Shown piece after piece: positions 1-15,219 of a stretch of 64,000 nt of DNA. The notes under the pieces are model-generated. The model was given only the letters and a program-made list of their open reading frames with translations, was not told the DNA's origin and ran no database searches. A program made the translations under genes and the position numbers. The number at the start of each line of letters is the position of its first letter. Position 1 is the stretch's first letter. This DNA is from Oscheius onirici (taxonomy: Eukaryota > Nematoda > Chromadorea > Rhabditida > Rhabditidae). The stretch covers positions 6,944,001 to 7,008,000 of the forward strand of contig OW051473.1 in the NCBI GenBank assembly GCA_932521025.1, given 5' to 3'.

Positions 1-16
1 AAATAAACAACTTATA

Positions 17-286
17 CTAGAGGTCCGTATTAATTTGTGCCCGTAGGATTTGGTAAATATGATCAGCTGAAAATGAGCGACCATCAAAGATCCACATTTC
101 ACGAAATTCAGTTTGGTACGCTTGGTAAAAATTGCTAAAAACAGAGAAAAAGCGCTATTGATGGTTTCGGTTTCATAAAACTCACGATAAAAAGGCCAGC
201 CGAAGGTTAGGATCGGGGTCGATATCACAGGCTTCAGTGTTCGTAGCATTTAGAAAAAGCTCCTCTCCTTCCAAGATTTCCGTCAT
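17..286 (-). CDS. candidate two-exon gene, unknown product
   Basis: Two exons (286-186 and 134-17) join through a canonical intron (GTGAG donor, TTTTTAG acceptor) in a consistent frame and give about 72 residues, starting MTEILEGEELFLNAT and ending ILRAQINTDL. A CTTCCAG acceptor lies 2 bases before the ATG, so this could be the trans-spliced start of a short gene or an internal exon of a longer one. There is one N-glycosylation-like NAT motif and no signal peptide. I do not recognise the product. The model rests on splice-site quality and an open frame only, and the window edge limits context. Confidence 0.3.
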
Positions 287-547
287 CTCTGGAAGAGACA
301 GTGAACAATAATGCTAGTCAAAACAATTAGAAGGCAGAGAAGGAACAAAATTCACTTCTGTTTACGTTGATTTTACAACTTGTACATATTGACGTCAGTT
401 TTCAGCCTTCCGAAATTTAGAACAAGAACCAAAATATAGAACGCTTGCAGCGGAAAAAACGTGGTCAAGCATAAGGAGGAAATGTGGCCAAAATGTCAAA
501 TTTCCGGTTAGAGAATTCTTTTGGACCCAGTCAAAAAGCAGCTTTTA

Positions 548-711
548 TTAAAAGAGTCTAATCACTGCTCCTGCGACCAGGCTGAAGAAAAATAGAAACA
601 CTGTAGTTGATGGATAAGAGCCATTAGATATCAAAGGTACCGTTGGTGCGGATGTAAAGCGGCTTCTACTCTCGGCCCTCTTTGAAGTTTTTGTTCTTGC
701 TCGTTGAAAAC
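548..711 (-). CDS. candidate terminal exon with GPI-anchor-like tail (partial)
   Basis: The minus-strand frame ends in a Ser/Thr-rich stretch with an NGS glycosylation motif followed by a hydrophobic tail (TTVFLFFFSLVAGAVIRLF) and stop. That is the shape of a GPI-anchor signal or a short C-terminal membrane segment. The stop codon is part of TAATAAA, so a poly(A) signal overlaps the end of the frame. A usable but weak acceptor lies near 711. I could not find convincing upstream exons, so this may be chance or a decayed gene. Confidence 0.2.
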
Positions 712-3700
712 AGGTAAGTGAGTCAGATGTGAGGGAAAAAGAATGCTGGAAAAAGAATGAGAAATGCGCTAATGGCGAAGTTATGGGCAAATTGCTAAAC
801 AAGGGATCAACGTGTCAGCCGAGGAAGGGAAAAAGTACGCGCAGTCGCGAAGGTAATCCTTCCTCCGCAATGATAATCGAATCCTGTCATTTATTATCAG
901 TAAGTCGTCCTAAAGTCAAAAAAGAGAGCATCTGCAACCAATTCGAAGATTCTTGTCAAAGTTGATTTCTGCTGTCCCCGTTCCTCGTTCTAACACAATT
1001 AACATCAAAAGAAGTATCAAGACGTGAAGACAGCTCGGAAAAAGTCTGCTTTTAACAATTTGAGGAGCAGTAACACGTTAGCGCAACAAATAGGCTCGAA
1101 ATGGGGAATAAGGAGGCGCTGAGGGTCCCGTAATTGCAAAGTCCAGCTGGAATAAAGACGACTCATAAAATGGACCCATTTTTGGTGAACTGTTACTTCT
1201 ACTGAGAAGTGGGCCTCGTTGCCAACTTCACCCAATTTCCAATTAACTTAATTAGGAGTCTCGATGCGGAAACGAACACATATTTTTGGACGGACTGACC
1301 AAAGACAGCCTGATGTTGATCATGAGAATTGAGAGTTCATGAGGTCACAATGGTTTCTTGTAACCGCAACAGCAGCAGCAAAGGAATTCAGACAATTTGC
1401 ATACCTGACAGCGTTCTCGATATAGACAGCAAAAAAAGAGATTAGCTTGTGTTCACAGCTCAAAGCTTGTGTTCGAAGAAGAAGAATCACAAATGGCATG
1501 AATGATTTGTTCAATTCAAAGCAAAAGAGGAGGGATCTACAAAGGCTGCTTGAATCTGGGAACGCGATGGGGCGGAGCTGAACGTATGTACCGGCACCAC
1601 ATGAAGATAAATTTAATGGAATATCTGTAATTATGACGAGCTCCGTGTTGGTTTTTCGAACAATTGACCAAAATAAGCCCTTTGTCAAAACGTCATGAAG
1701 CTTTGTAAATTATTCAAAAGCACATCGAAAAGATGATTCAGAACAAAATTTTCACGAAGTTTGTTTTCAATATAAATAAAAGATTAGTTAAAACTTTTGG
1801 TACCATTCTTTTTTGATTCCACAGACTTTGTTGGTCGATATTTTTATAACTCGACTTTTTGCAGCAATGCGATTTTGACTTAAATCAAAAATCGTCTACA
1901 AAAAAGTAAACATGATGGTTTTGTGGATGCAATGATTATAAAAAGAAAAAACTTGTATGCCTAGACAAAACGAAATGTCTAAAACTGCTTTGAATCAGCA
2001 TAAACCTTAGTTCAAAGGTCAGTCCCGTGCCTCTTTAAGTGCAATCATCTAAAAATATAAGCAGGCTAAGTCTTATTGTCTTCCTAAATTTGAACCAAAA
2101 AGGCGTGAATTTACAATGAGAGGATCTTCTCTACACATGCTTTGCATATGGTATGAGAGAGTGTAGGTGTCCTGAAGTTGTTTGTCCGGTAGTAAGTCTC
2201 AGGTTTCCAAGTTACGTAATTGTTCTGGGCGACGTTTGTCCGACTTTGTTGAAAACGAATGGCCTGTCTGAATGTGCTTGAGAACTCAATCATGAACTCT
2301 GTGGCCGATGTGGAACTTTTGAGCTCTTTATCGAAAAAGGTCAGCAAAAAGCAAAAAAAGATGTTCAGAACGTTGCGACAGTGAATTGGAGTGTCAAACA
2401 CGATGGTAAGAAAGACTGTGCCGATAGTGCAGCGGATTCGCTTTTTCAACGGAAGTCACACCGATTTAAAGCACACAGTCTCGTGTTTTCGCCACCTGAA
2501 AAGAAAAAGTGGGCATGTTGGAACTTCTGTACTTAACGCAGTCTGTGCTAATCTGGTTTTGAGTGCACCTCTACGCCCTAATAGAAAAGGATGGGCCCCA
2601 CTCGAAGGCAAGTCTGGACGTCGTCCCGCGGGGATATAAAAGTGAATCTAAAAAGTTCGTTTGAAATTAGTAGAACACCACTGGAGGTCAGCTGGCAAAC
2701 GGATAGGGTCATGAGAATGTTGCGATGAAGCAGATGACAATTCTCATTGCTCGTCAATCGGAGCAATGGCACCGACTGCTCATTTGTCGTGAAACGTGCT
2801 TTTAATGCTCCAGTTCTTCGTTTAAAATGAGGGTGGCAACGAGGATCTGTTGAATGGCAGTTGAGAGATTTCTCTCCTCGTTACAGCCATTTAAGAATAA
2901 AGCACAAAAATCATAAAAGCAAGGAAGCAAAAGGTTCTAAAAAATGCATGCTTTTGGGTGGACTAGGCTTATGAAGAGAGCTTAACATGCGCTCAAAATT
3001 GCCGAGTGGTACCAAGTTGTTGACCATGGGATAACTATAATGGCTCTAGGTGTAATTAAACCCGTTGTTTATTGGATCCTCCTACACTTCGACTTCCCGA
3101 ATGAAATCGGATCAGAAGTTGCTTCTAGGCGTCCAAAGTTTGTGAGGAATATTTTTGAGCCCAAATTAGCTCAGGCAAATGTTATAGGAAAAACTGATGT
3201 TTATTTCGCCTTCTGCCAAACATCCACAAGAACGGTAACCCATCTAAATAGAGCTTTTGGCTGATTTAGTTCGGATTTCGAAAAACTTTGTCGCAATAAG
3301 TACGTTACAAGAAGCTTTATGAACTCTGCAATTAACAAAGTAAAAAATCATATAAATAAATGTGACTCTGTGGAATGCACGCGAAACTGACACAACGACC
3401 TATGGGGCACAACCACCATCTTTTTGAGAAATTCCCTACTGGCTTTTTGTTATTATGCAAATTCTAAAAGCTCAATATTAGACAAAAAACGGCATATAAT
3501 CTCTAACAATAACTTAAGTGAAAAGGAGTGTTTTGCGCAAATTATTGCATATCAAACGACAAATGAACCTTTGACACCGTGGAGTGGCAAAAAGAGGGAC
3601 AGGAATAATTTAGGAAATGAATATTGTGGAATGAATTTAGGACTGTAACTAGTCATGAAAGGATTGGGCTTATATTCAGACGGGAGACAAAGAGGACAAG

Positions 3701-3882
3701 GGCAATGATGTCCCCAAAGCAAACACACATCTCTGTCCTTCTTGGCTCTCCCTCTGTTTCTTTAAAATGCTGGTTTGGAATTATGCAAGTAAGTGACTAG
3801 GAATCAAAATCACATATTACGTCAATAGTTTGGAATTTTTCTGATGTGATGGAAAAGAAGAAACTCGAGAAGTCCGCCCAGG
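712..3882. other. gene-poor left flank
   Basis: AT-rich sequence with several open frames of 60-120 codons (for example 1320-1688 and 2111-2449 on the minus strand). None has a recognisable domain or a coherent exon chain with good splice sites. It contains the 3' flank of the AP-2 mu gene at its right end. I see no supported gene here. Confidence 0.5.
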
Positions 3883-6146
<2,264 letters not shown>

Positions 6147-7389
6147 GGCGGTCTGTGAGTGACACTGAAAATTAGTCATTTATAATCACGGAAAAAGGCT
6201 TGAAAATTGTTAATATGAGAAAATTAGTGAACAATATAGGAAGATTTCTCCTTGAAAACAAGAGAAAGTGTCATCAACAACAGTTGTGAAAGAGAAGGAG
6301 TTGTTATATTCTCCGGCAAATTAGGCTCGAATTGAGCTCATCTTCTTTCTAAAGCTGTAAAGAAAAAAAATCTACTACTTTCTCGGAAAAATCTAAGAAG
6401 CTATCGGATGAATTGACTTCGCTTTATTGACAATCAGGAGATAGACCGCGTCGCGGCTGCCGGGCGAGCGGTCGTCTAGACAGCTGACGAATATCGCTCT
6501 CTCTGTCTCTTTTGCGGTCTTCGTTTTCGGTAATTCTTTCACTTTTCTGCTTCTTGAAGCGATTTAAGTTCTGGAGAAAGACCTAGGTAACAATCTTGAT
6601 ACTTTTTAATACTAGAGACAGATGCAAAATCAACGAAAACCCCCCTGTCTGCGTTACTTCCTCGATTTCCTGTTCAATTAACTAGCAATTCCTGTTTAAG
6701 GCAACTCACCGGTACACTAAAAGCATGTTTCTGGGGTTCATCCAAATCAAAATCGATAATTCCTGGCGATCATCTTTCCTGCGTCCCATTTTCTAGTCGC
6801 TAACAGCATAGTTGGCTTCATTTGTCAGCTTCTCATCGTTTTGACGTCTCCCTTAGCTTGTCGCTCTTTAATAAGTGGTGGTTTTGCATTTAAACCCCTT
6901 TGTTTTGTACCGATAAGCTTGGAAAACATATGTCGAAACTTTGGGCAGCCTGTTTCATTGTTCCATTTCGGCGCCATGTAGACAGCTGGCAATGTTTTTT
7001 CATCACATTTTTCTCTTCATTCTACCTGGTTCAAGCTGAGAATATAAACAAGTAATTGATTTCTAGCCTTTTTGGTTAGGTTATTCACTGCTTCCAGTTC
7101 CCTACAACCTTATGTCGCATACACATTGATGGAATACGCCTCTCATCGCATTATCCACCCCCCACACTCTGACGTTCGCTCTCGTCGCCTCTAATATTAT
7201 GCTTAATTTCATCTGGTGTGTGATTTTCCGAGAACAGTTTCTCACTGGCCGCCGCCTCCTTCTACTCCACCTCACATTCCGACATTTTGAAAATATCGCC
7301 GTCCAGCCTTTATGTGCTGGCACAGTTGATTCATGCTTTATTGATAACAGCCCCTCTTTCGCTGTTCGCGTCATTCTCGTCTAAATTCA
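6147..7389. promoter_or_regulatory. divergent intergenic region dpy-23 / lst-2
   Basis: The interval between two divergently transcribed genes carries both promoters. It holds pyrimidine-rich tracts near 6480-6560 and a GC-rich patch with the palindrome CCGCGTCGCGG at 6446-6456. A TTTTCAG acceptor for the AP-2 mu leader lies at about 6165-6171. No additional coding exon is supported; short open frames near 7100-7380 have no coding support. Confidence 0.4.
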
Positions 7390-9780
7390 ATGATCCAACG
7401 TCTTCCAGAGATGCTCTCTCTCAGAAAATTTATGAACAAGCCGAGGCCGGATGATTGGGCTCCGCTCGCCAAGTTTTACTATGCAGATGAAGCCCTCAGC
7501 GACATTGGTAAGTCCAATTGTATCTTTGTGTTTCTGTTTAAAACTCGCACTCTTCGCCGGCAATCCGCGAACTTTCTGTTTGTTTTTAGCTATTTTCGGA
7601 CAGTGCGATCATGTCCAAATTGCTCTTCAGACTGTACGAGCTGAAGTTCCAATCGATTGAATGGACAAAAGAGTACCGAATTCACATTTTCAGCCGCTGA
7701 ATTGGATTCATTCGACGGTAGAAGAGATCCAGAAAGATGCAACAGCTTGGTCAACAAATTACGGGTAGCTCAAGATCGGGTTCTTCACATCATCGGTGAG
7801 TGCCCATCAGGAGCTCTTTAGACTGACTTAATCCATTTAGGAGAAATGCTTTGCACGCTGTTCCCTCGAGAGTCTGATCGTGCTTGTCGCGACTTCCGTG
7901 TCAAGTTTCCTGACGAGATCGTTCACGACAATCTGCCAGGTCAGCTGTGGTTTGGAGCAGAGGTATGTTTTTAACATTTTGGCATCTAAACGGATGTTTT
8001 CCAGTGTTTGGCTGCCGGCTCCAACATCATCGATCATGAGCAAGAGTCCGAAGAAATTCGTCCTTTAGCCAAAGAACTTACTCGTCATCTCGACGGACTA
8101 CGTGATTTGCTGAAGGTTGGCTGATTATATCTGACCTTTTCAAAAAAAAGTTTTAGGATCAATCCCTGCGAGATCCCACAATGTACACAGAAACTATTAA
8201 GCATAGTCTGTTGAAGTTTGACCGCCTCTTTGCCAGATTTGAATTCGAGTAGGTTATTTTGAAATAATTTTTGAAAATATTCAATTCAGATACGTGTCAG
8301 CTATGGTACCGGTAAAAACTGTAAAAGAACACGATGCTCAACTTGATGTGGCGGTCCTTTTCTCAGAAGTGTTAGAAAAGGCCCTGAAACGCGAACTGAT
8401 CACTCAGGATCAAATCGACTACTGCGATCCTATTGTCATGATCGCTGTTCCGCGTTTGAGCATTGTCTGGTAAGCACTTCTTTAAGTTTTAAAGTACCGT
8501 TTCTCAGGGGCTTGTTGTTCTTCCCCGAAGGAGCTTTGAGTGTGGATGGAACGCCCGAGAACTTGTCAGAAATGTTCCGTCCTTTCTTCAACCTACTCAT
8601 CAAAATCAGGAATCTGCTTCGAATCTTGACTCCCAGCGAATTGAGAAAGGTCGAAAACGTGCTCTGTTCTGGAGAAGAGGAAGCGACACAGGAAGTGAGC
8701 GAGAAACTGACGATGTCCGCGTTCAAGCAGAACATTACCGAGAAGACGGAGCTCTATCAGTTCCCTGCTGAAAGCACATTGAAGAAGACGGATGAAGAGA
8801 GGAAAAAAGATGAAGAGGCAGCGAAAAAGATTACGTATCCACATTATCCCGATGGCTATCTGTTTGACCGAACCGACGGAGCCGACTTTGAACTTCGAGC
8901 CAAATTTAGATCGTCTGCCGACTTGATTCATAGGTCTGTTTTGCCAGTAGGCATCTCCTGAAATTGAATTTTAAGGTTGTTTGTCTGCGTAGCTGGAGTA
9001 GCTGATCAATTGCAAACTAATTACTCTAGTGAAGTACGAAAAGTACTGAAACTCATACTTCAGCCCACTGAAGTAATTCCAATCTATGAGGTTGGGAGTT
9101 TTTGTTGTAGAACAGTTTTCTATTCTAGATCAATGGTCAGACGGCGGCAGTTGCTGAAAATGAAGAAGAAACAGGAGTGGAAGCACAGGAATCACTGCCG
9201 CTTCCGGCCTTTGTCGGTGTCCGATGGGTTCCTGACGAGGATTGTGACCAATGTACAGACTGTTACTTACCCTTCAACGTCGTCCGCCGACGACATCACT
9301 GTCGAAACTGTGGCAGGATTTTTTGCGGAAAATGCAGTGGCAACAGCATTAGGATTCCGGAGCTCGGATACGATAGTAAGGTAAGATTGTACCCATTTAT
9401 TAAGTTTTTCCACTAAAGACGATGGCGGAACACATAGTAAAACATTTTATAAGAGACAAACATTGAATATTTTGATTACATGACCTTTTTTGACGTCTGT
9501 AATCGAAACATTTTAATGCATGTTCTAAAAAAAATCTTTACCAAGAAATCCGAAAGATTCACAAGAAAAATACTTCAAAAAGTATCTGCTATGATAATTT
9601 CCAAGATTATTGTTAATACTAGGAAATTTATATCTTTTACAATGTTGTCTTCAGGTGCGAGTTTGTAATCTCTGCTACCTGCACAAGATCAATCCCTTTG
9701 GCAACTGTCTTACTGGTCAACCGACACCAAATGCACCAACGACTCCGCGAACGAACACCACGACGGCCTCTTCAAATTAG
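7390..9780 (+). CDS. lst-2: lateral signaling target 2 (LST-2/ZFYVE28), FYVE protein
   Basis: LST-2 is an endosomal FYVE-domain protein that negatively regulates EGFR signalling in C. elegans. Ten exons (7390-7507, 7694-7795, 7841-7962, 8005-8115, 8157-8248, 8290-8469, 8508-8933, 8976-9090, 9129-9380, 9655-9780) give 547 residues in consistent phase. The N-terminal half matches the conserved LST-2/ZFYVE28 region, including [17 protein letters not shown] and [10 protein letters not shown] second conserved block reads [20 protein letters not shown]. The FYVE finger is at about residues 455-515, with WVPD, the basic patch [14 protein letters not shown] and paired zinc-binding cysteines. The variable centre is short compared with the worm and human proteins. 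ATG 7390 was chosen; 7411 is an in-frame alternative. A poly(A) signal follows at 10189. Confidence 0.95.
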
Positions 9781-10188
9781 TTTTGCTTTCCTTCCTCCAA
9801 CATTCTAAACGTGTATTTTTCATATCGGCTTGCGCAAGTTGTATCTGGAAGCTCAGAATGTTTAGCCTTTCACCGGCAGTTGTGGCTCCGTTCCACAGGG
9901 TTCCCACTACTCTATCTGTGATTATTTCGACTTAGGAACGAAACCTCTAGCTTGTATTATAGTCTTTTGCATTTGGACAACATGCTCTACACTTCGAATA
10001 CATCTCCTCATTATCTATCACGTTCAAACAATGTTCCTCTTATGTGTACTGACGAGTTCCTACCCTCCTTGTGTGATTTTGGTTATCCTTCTATCCCGGT
10101 CCGAGAGAATCAAATCACTCGTCACTTTCATACGGTGTTCCCATGTGATCACTCTTTCCTGTGTATATACTCTACTTCATCATAGCAC

Positions 10189-10194
10189 AATAAA
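10189..10194 (+). promoter_or_regulatory. poly(A) signal, lst-2
   Basis: AATAAA about 410 bases after the lst-2 stop codon, followed by a T-rich stretch. Confidence 0.6.
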
Positions 10195-10317
10195 GTTTTT
10201 TGTTTCCAATACTTTTTTTCTCAAAATCGTAAAGTAGAATCTGTTCAGGAAAATCCGGTCGTTAAACTCTTGTCAACAAGTTGTGACCTCGTCGAACTGC
10301 AGGTTTCTTTTCCACAC

Positions 10318-10323
10318 TTTATT
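10318..10323 (-). promoter_or_regulatory. poly(A) signal, epg-7
   Basis: AATAAA on the minus strand about 370 bases past the epg-7 stop; the only canonical signal I noticed in this 3' flank. Confidence 0.45.
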
Positions 10324-10692
10324 TTTACATGTTTAAACAATTTGGAACAACAAAGAGGCGGGCGAGCGAGCAAGCTGGGGAGGCAGATAGTTTTTGCAGA
10401 TATAAAAGTGACTTGCAAGGCAAAACAAGACGCAAAATTAAAAAATCCTACCCAGAAAAAAAGGGACAAATCTCAGCATATGAACAATTTTTCGCTACAA
10501 TGTGATATAAACATGAGGTGCAGAAAATTTTGACGGCCATTGAGAGCATTGACTATATTCAGAAAATCACAGTGTTATATGGGTTGTCAAAAGTAGTCGG
10601 AAATATCAGTAGGATACCAGTCTGATACAAACACATCACAAGTTTCTACTACTTCAAAAACTAAAAATGCTACTTACAAAATGTACAAAAAT

Positions 10693-13600
10693 TCAGACAG
10701 GGTCAGTGTCACGAGCGATACGAGCTTCAATAGGTACTGTGTCGACGTCGACGCGATAAACGCGAGTATCGATCGGAAGGTTATACCTGAAGTGGAAAGA
10801 TTAAAAAGTTTTCAATTAGGAATCCTACCTATTAGCTGGCTTTCGAATCATGCAGAGATCGAGATGCAAAACACGTCCGAAGATCCAGTTCCGACGCGCT
10901 CCTTCGGCCATAGACAGACCTAGGCGACGTACACTTGACTCTTTCACGAAATGGAGGTATGAAGAGGAGCTGGAAATATACAGATTGAAAACCGACGCTT
11001 GTCTACAGATACAGCAAACGGAAGGTTTTGTCCGGATAAAACGTAAGATAGTAGTTTTTTAACGAAAAGTGTACAGTTTGTGGATGAAAAAGAGGTAAAA
11101 GAGTAAGTAAATATACCTGAAGAGCATGTAGGCGTTGTGTCTGTCTGACCAGACCACAAGAACTGTCGATCCTTCTCCAATATCTTGAACCGCTACCATC
11201 AGTTCCATCGCCTTCATATGAATTCGTGTTTGGACGGCACACTCAGCAGTATTATCATCGATTTGATGACTTTCAGATGTAGCTTTGCTAAACAATTCTT
11301 CACGTAAACAAAAATCAAGTGTCATTACCTCTCCTCTGTTGGAGTCTGAAGTTGGAAGGTGCTCTGAGCCATCTCTGGATACTGACTCTCTCCCATTTCC
11401 ATGACTGGAGGACTTGGCCCGTATGTGGAGAACAACAAGTTTTCTGGCAGACTTTGCGGGGATCCCAGCTCAAAATGTTCGGTTTGAACGGAAGCACTTC
11501 GACCAAGGAAATGAACAACAGTTTTTGCTTCGTGTTCCGCTTCTTGAAGTTTTAGTTTAACATTTTCTTCTATCTTGCTTGAGACCGTAGCTCCGTCATT
11601 CACATTCTTTTCAATTTCTTCCTTGAGCAGATCTCTTTCCATCACAAGGAACTTTGTGTAGAGATTCTGAATGACGACTTTGTAAAAAAAAACACAGAAA
11701 TAACTTACGTATTTCTGATTCACCGTCTTCAACTCGTAGTCAAACTCCTTTTTGTTTCTGTTGATGGCTTCTTCTCTCTGCTGCATCAGCCCCTTTGTGA
11801 TCAAATCGATCTTGCTCTATTAAATACTTTTTCAGTTTTAAATTTCAAGCCACTACCTTGAACTCTTTCTCCAAATCTGTTCGGAGCTCTGAAGCGACGT
11901 GCTTTCTATAGCTCTCCGATTCAGGATCGGCACGAAGATGTTCAATTTCTGTGTTCTTCTTTTCCATCTCCTTCTGCATGTGTCTGATCTCAGCTTCCTT
12001 GTTCTCGACCAGAGAATCGTTCTCTCGACGCAGTTTCTCATCTTGGAGCTCGTATTCGATCGTCAGCCTCTTGAAAACTTCCATCTCCGCCTCTTTGATC
12101 TTTTTATCGAACTCTTTAGCTGCCTCCTCGAGCCTGGAGTCGAAAGTACTGCATAACAATGAAAAACTTACACTTCGATGCGTTCTTGTGCTTGTTTCAA
12201 GTCTTTATTCTTATTCTCTGCAGCCGTTTTGATGGTTTTCAGCTCCTCTTCAACAATGGTCAGAGCGTTGGTTTTGGTTTTCAGCTCAGTTTTTAGTTTC
12301 TGGAATCATCTTTTTTCACAATCATAACTTGCGCTAACCGCGATGAGCTCATCTTTCTCTTTCATTTGAGTCTCGTGGCGTTCTTCCGTTTCTTTCAAGC
12401 GGCAATCCTTCATCTTTTCAGCGTAGTTTTTGATTGTCGTGTAGTCGCTCAGGAAATCGTCTTTGCTGTTATTCAGCTCCGCTCGGACATCCAAAAGACC
12501 CTACAAAACAACAATGAATGTACAAATATATAAAATTGTACCTTGGAAATATGCGACACTTCTTGGAGAACAGCTTTCAAAACCTCCATCGACTGCTGAG
12601 AGCGTGTGTTTAGATCGTCCAATTGGAATTGTTGTAGCTAGAAAAGCGATAAACGTCAACAATGAGTAAATTGTGACTAACACTCGACCCGTCGTCTCTC
12701 AATTCTCCACTGCTCTCATTCTCCTGTTGATTGAAATGACCATCCGGTGTGCTGAATTGGCTCGACTTTTCCGATACTTCTCTTCCAACATGGCTAGCTA
12801 TTGGAATATCGATCGGTGCAGATTTTCCAAGCACGCTACCAAGTATTTCCTCTTGCTCAGCCTAAAAAATATGTTTGATTAAATCAGCAATTAACCCACC
12901 AGCATTGAAAGTTGATTCAGTGATGGAGCTACTGGAATGTTCATGCTGGTAGCTGATCCTGCTCTTGAGGGTGGAGAAGTTCCAAGAGGAATAGCAGGTT
13001 GGATCGAAGGACTATTGTCAAAGGTCTCGAGACCTCTGTAAGTATTTTTATGATATTTTCTTAGAAAATCTCAGTACCCTAGCCACGTTGTGCTCGGAAA
13101 GTTTTTGTTCATTGTAGCAATGTTCATGGTAGAATCAGCTGTGAAAAAGCTCTCTTCCCTTCGCATGGTAGGACCGCTTGATGGCGAAATAAGAGATCCT
13201 GATGCATCCCTTAAAATGTTCAGTCAATCTCAATTCCAAGCACTTTTGAACCTGACGCACAGCCTCGAGAACACTTGCGGAGAAGTGACCTTTAAGAATG
13301 ACTCCAATTCTTGGACCCCTTCTCGCAGCTGTCGTATATAGTCAGCTGACACGGGGGGTAGTTCCTCATCATATTTTGCCAAGTTTCTGATGAAGAATTC
13401 TGGGAACTTGTCGAAGATTCCTAGAACCTTGAGTTATAACTGGTTGTAAAAAGGACTGACCTGGAAACATGACTCGCAGAAAGTGCCCCTCAAGTTTGTT
13501 AGTAATTTGACTGCGGGTCTCGTCTTCGGTCTTGGCAAAAGCAGTGCATCTGTCCACATGCTGTTTGTGCCAGGAAGAAAATTCCTTTTGTAAAGCTGTT

Positions 13601-15219
13601 CTTCTGACAACTTCGCAAACAGCTGTGACGAATAAAATGGGTGTTTCCTTAACTCAAAAACTACAAATGTAACTGGGAATACTAACCTTGATTTGATGGA
13701 CAATCTCTAATCGGTTCTTGATCCCATTAAACTTTTCCTCAAAGACCATGATTTCTGTGGCACACATGTGAAGCATTTCATAGCACTGTACTGTCCAGCC
13801 AGTTAGACGCTGTCGCAAATTGCCCAAAAGTTCTACTTTCGACTTGTGAAAGAGGCCAGCCAACTTCCGTAGTTCTTTCAGATGTCTTTTGATCTCGTCC
13901 AGCTCCGATTGTTGCTCAATCACTCGTTCCTAACGACATTTTGTGAAAAACAGACTTCAAAATGGTACCTGTATGGCGTAAGGATCTGTCAATGGTGTAC
14001 TTTGAATAATCTGCTGTACTTTGGAGACGATTTCCTTGTTGAAATCATCGGCGGTACCCAGATGTTGATGAAGTTGGGAGAAACGGCCGTTGATACCTTT
14101 GATCACGCGGATATCTTTCTTAGCATGCTGGGCTAGTCCTTCAAAATGAGCGCAGATCTCGACGCCAGAGCTTTCACCATACTAAATTAGATAATTAAAA
14201 GAGATTATAAACTTCAAAACCTGTTGGAACTGTTCCCTGACATTGTCCACCAGGGCTTGAAGGGAAAAGTTTGGATCGAATTGAGAAATCCAGTCGTAGA
14301 GAGTCATACTCGGAGCATGCGAAGGATCTCGCATTCCCCGAGAATGAGCCAGAAGAGGGGCAGGAATTTGAATCTGAAAGTTTATTTTAAAAACTTCCTA
14401 AGTACAAAAATACCTGTTTCAACTGGTCGAGGCATTTGTCAAAGTCCTGAAGAATCTGCGCCGCCTTCTCATTCTGCTGTCGCACTTTTTCGACATTCGT
14501 CCTGTGACGATTCGTCTTTCTTTTTAGCCGGGCAACGTTCTCATCGACATTACTAACTAAGGCGACCCATCCCTATATGGAAGGTAAGAAAAGTTAGGAA
14601 TAACGGATACCTCCTTAAGTAATTGATGTTCCTGGACCATACGTGCACAAGCATTCAGACATCGAGCAGCGGCTTCTTTGCAAATTCTAGCCTTCTCAGG
14701 AAAAGCGAGATATATTCTTTCAGCGGTGGCAGGATTGTATGCCTAAAAGAATAAGTTTTGAAATTGATTCAATAAACGGGACAAACTTGTTCAAGAGCAT
14801 CGTCAGCAACCTGATATAACTCGTTGATTTCCTGGTCAACATTGACTTCCAAGTTGTTGTGTTTGCTCGGTCTTTGGAACAGAAAAACCGGGTTTTGTAG
14901 AGTCCCTAAAAAGAATTTTTCAGCTAAGTTGAATAACTGTCTTACCAAACTTTTTGCAGTCATCGAGACGTCTTTCACCGTCAATGGCTTCTCCACCGTG
15001 TACTAGAAGAACCTTAACCGTATGTTTAGAATGACCAGAGAGTAAGTTTACCTGATCATCCACACGTATACCTGTAAATTGTTTAATCTGAGGTTGAATA
15101 GATTTGATAGACACATTTGGAGACTATAAAAAGACTTGGATGAAAAGATTTGGACTTACTTGAGGTTCTACGGCAAAGAGATGCCCTTTATTGACGTAAA
15201 AAATATTGAAAAGTTCCAT
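10693..15219 (-). CDS. epg-7: EPG-7, FIP200/RB1CC1/ATG11-type autophagy scaffold
   Basis: The family scaffolds the ULK1/Atg1 complex and autophagy receptors; C. elegans EPG-7 mediates degradation of SQST-1 aggregates. The N-terminus (MELFNIFYVNKGHLFAVEPQ, then VLLVHGGEAIDGERRLDDC and NPVFLFQR) matches the ubiquitin-like start of RB1CC1. A helical middle is followed by long coiled coils (about 11300-12500), rich in E, K and heptads. The C-terminal 'claw' is clear: DIGEGSTVLVVWSDRHNAYM, then RNWIFGRVLHLDLCMIRKPA and TRVYRVDVDTV, corresponding to the RB1CC1 segment ending in KFYRVKAV. About 18 exons give roughly 1,150 residues, shorter than the human protein. The start ATG is chosen by homology; a TTTTTATAG acceptor lies about 30 bases upstream. 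Confidence 0.88.

Larger units (their letters stand above)
9781..10692. other. 3' flanks of lst-2 and epg-7 (convergent)
   Basis: Interval between two converging genes. It holds an AATAAA for lst-2 on the plus strand (10189-10194) and an AATAAA for epg-7 on the minus strand (10318-10323). I see no exons or RNA gene in it. Confidence 0.5.

Noticed and set aside
1320..1688. 122-codon minus-strand open frame
   Set aside because: No recognisable domain and no exon context; consistent with a chance frame in AT-rich DNA.
2111..2449. 112-codon minus-strand open frame
   Set aside because: No domain, no convincing splice sites or signal peptide with a processed start, and composition unlike neighbouring genes.
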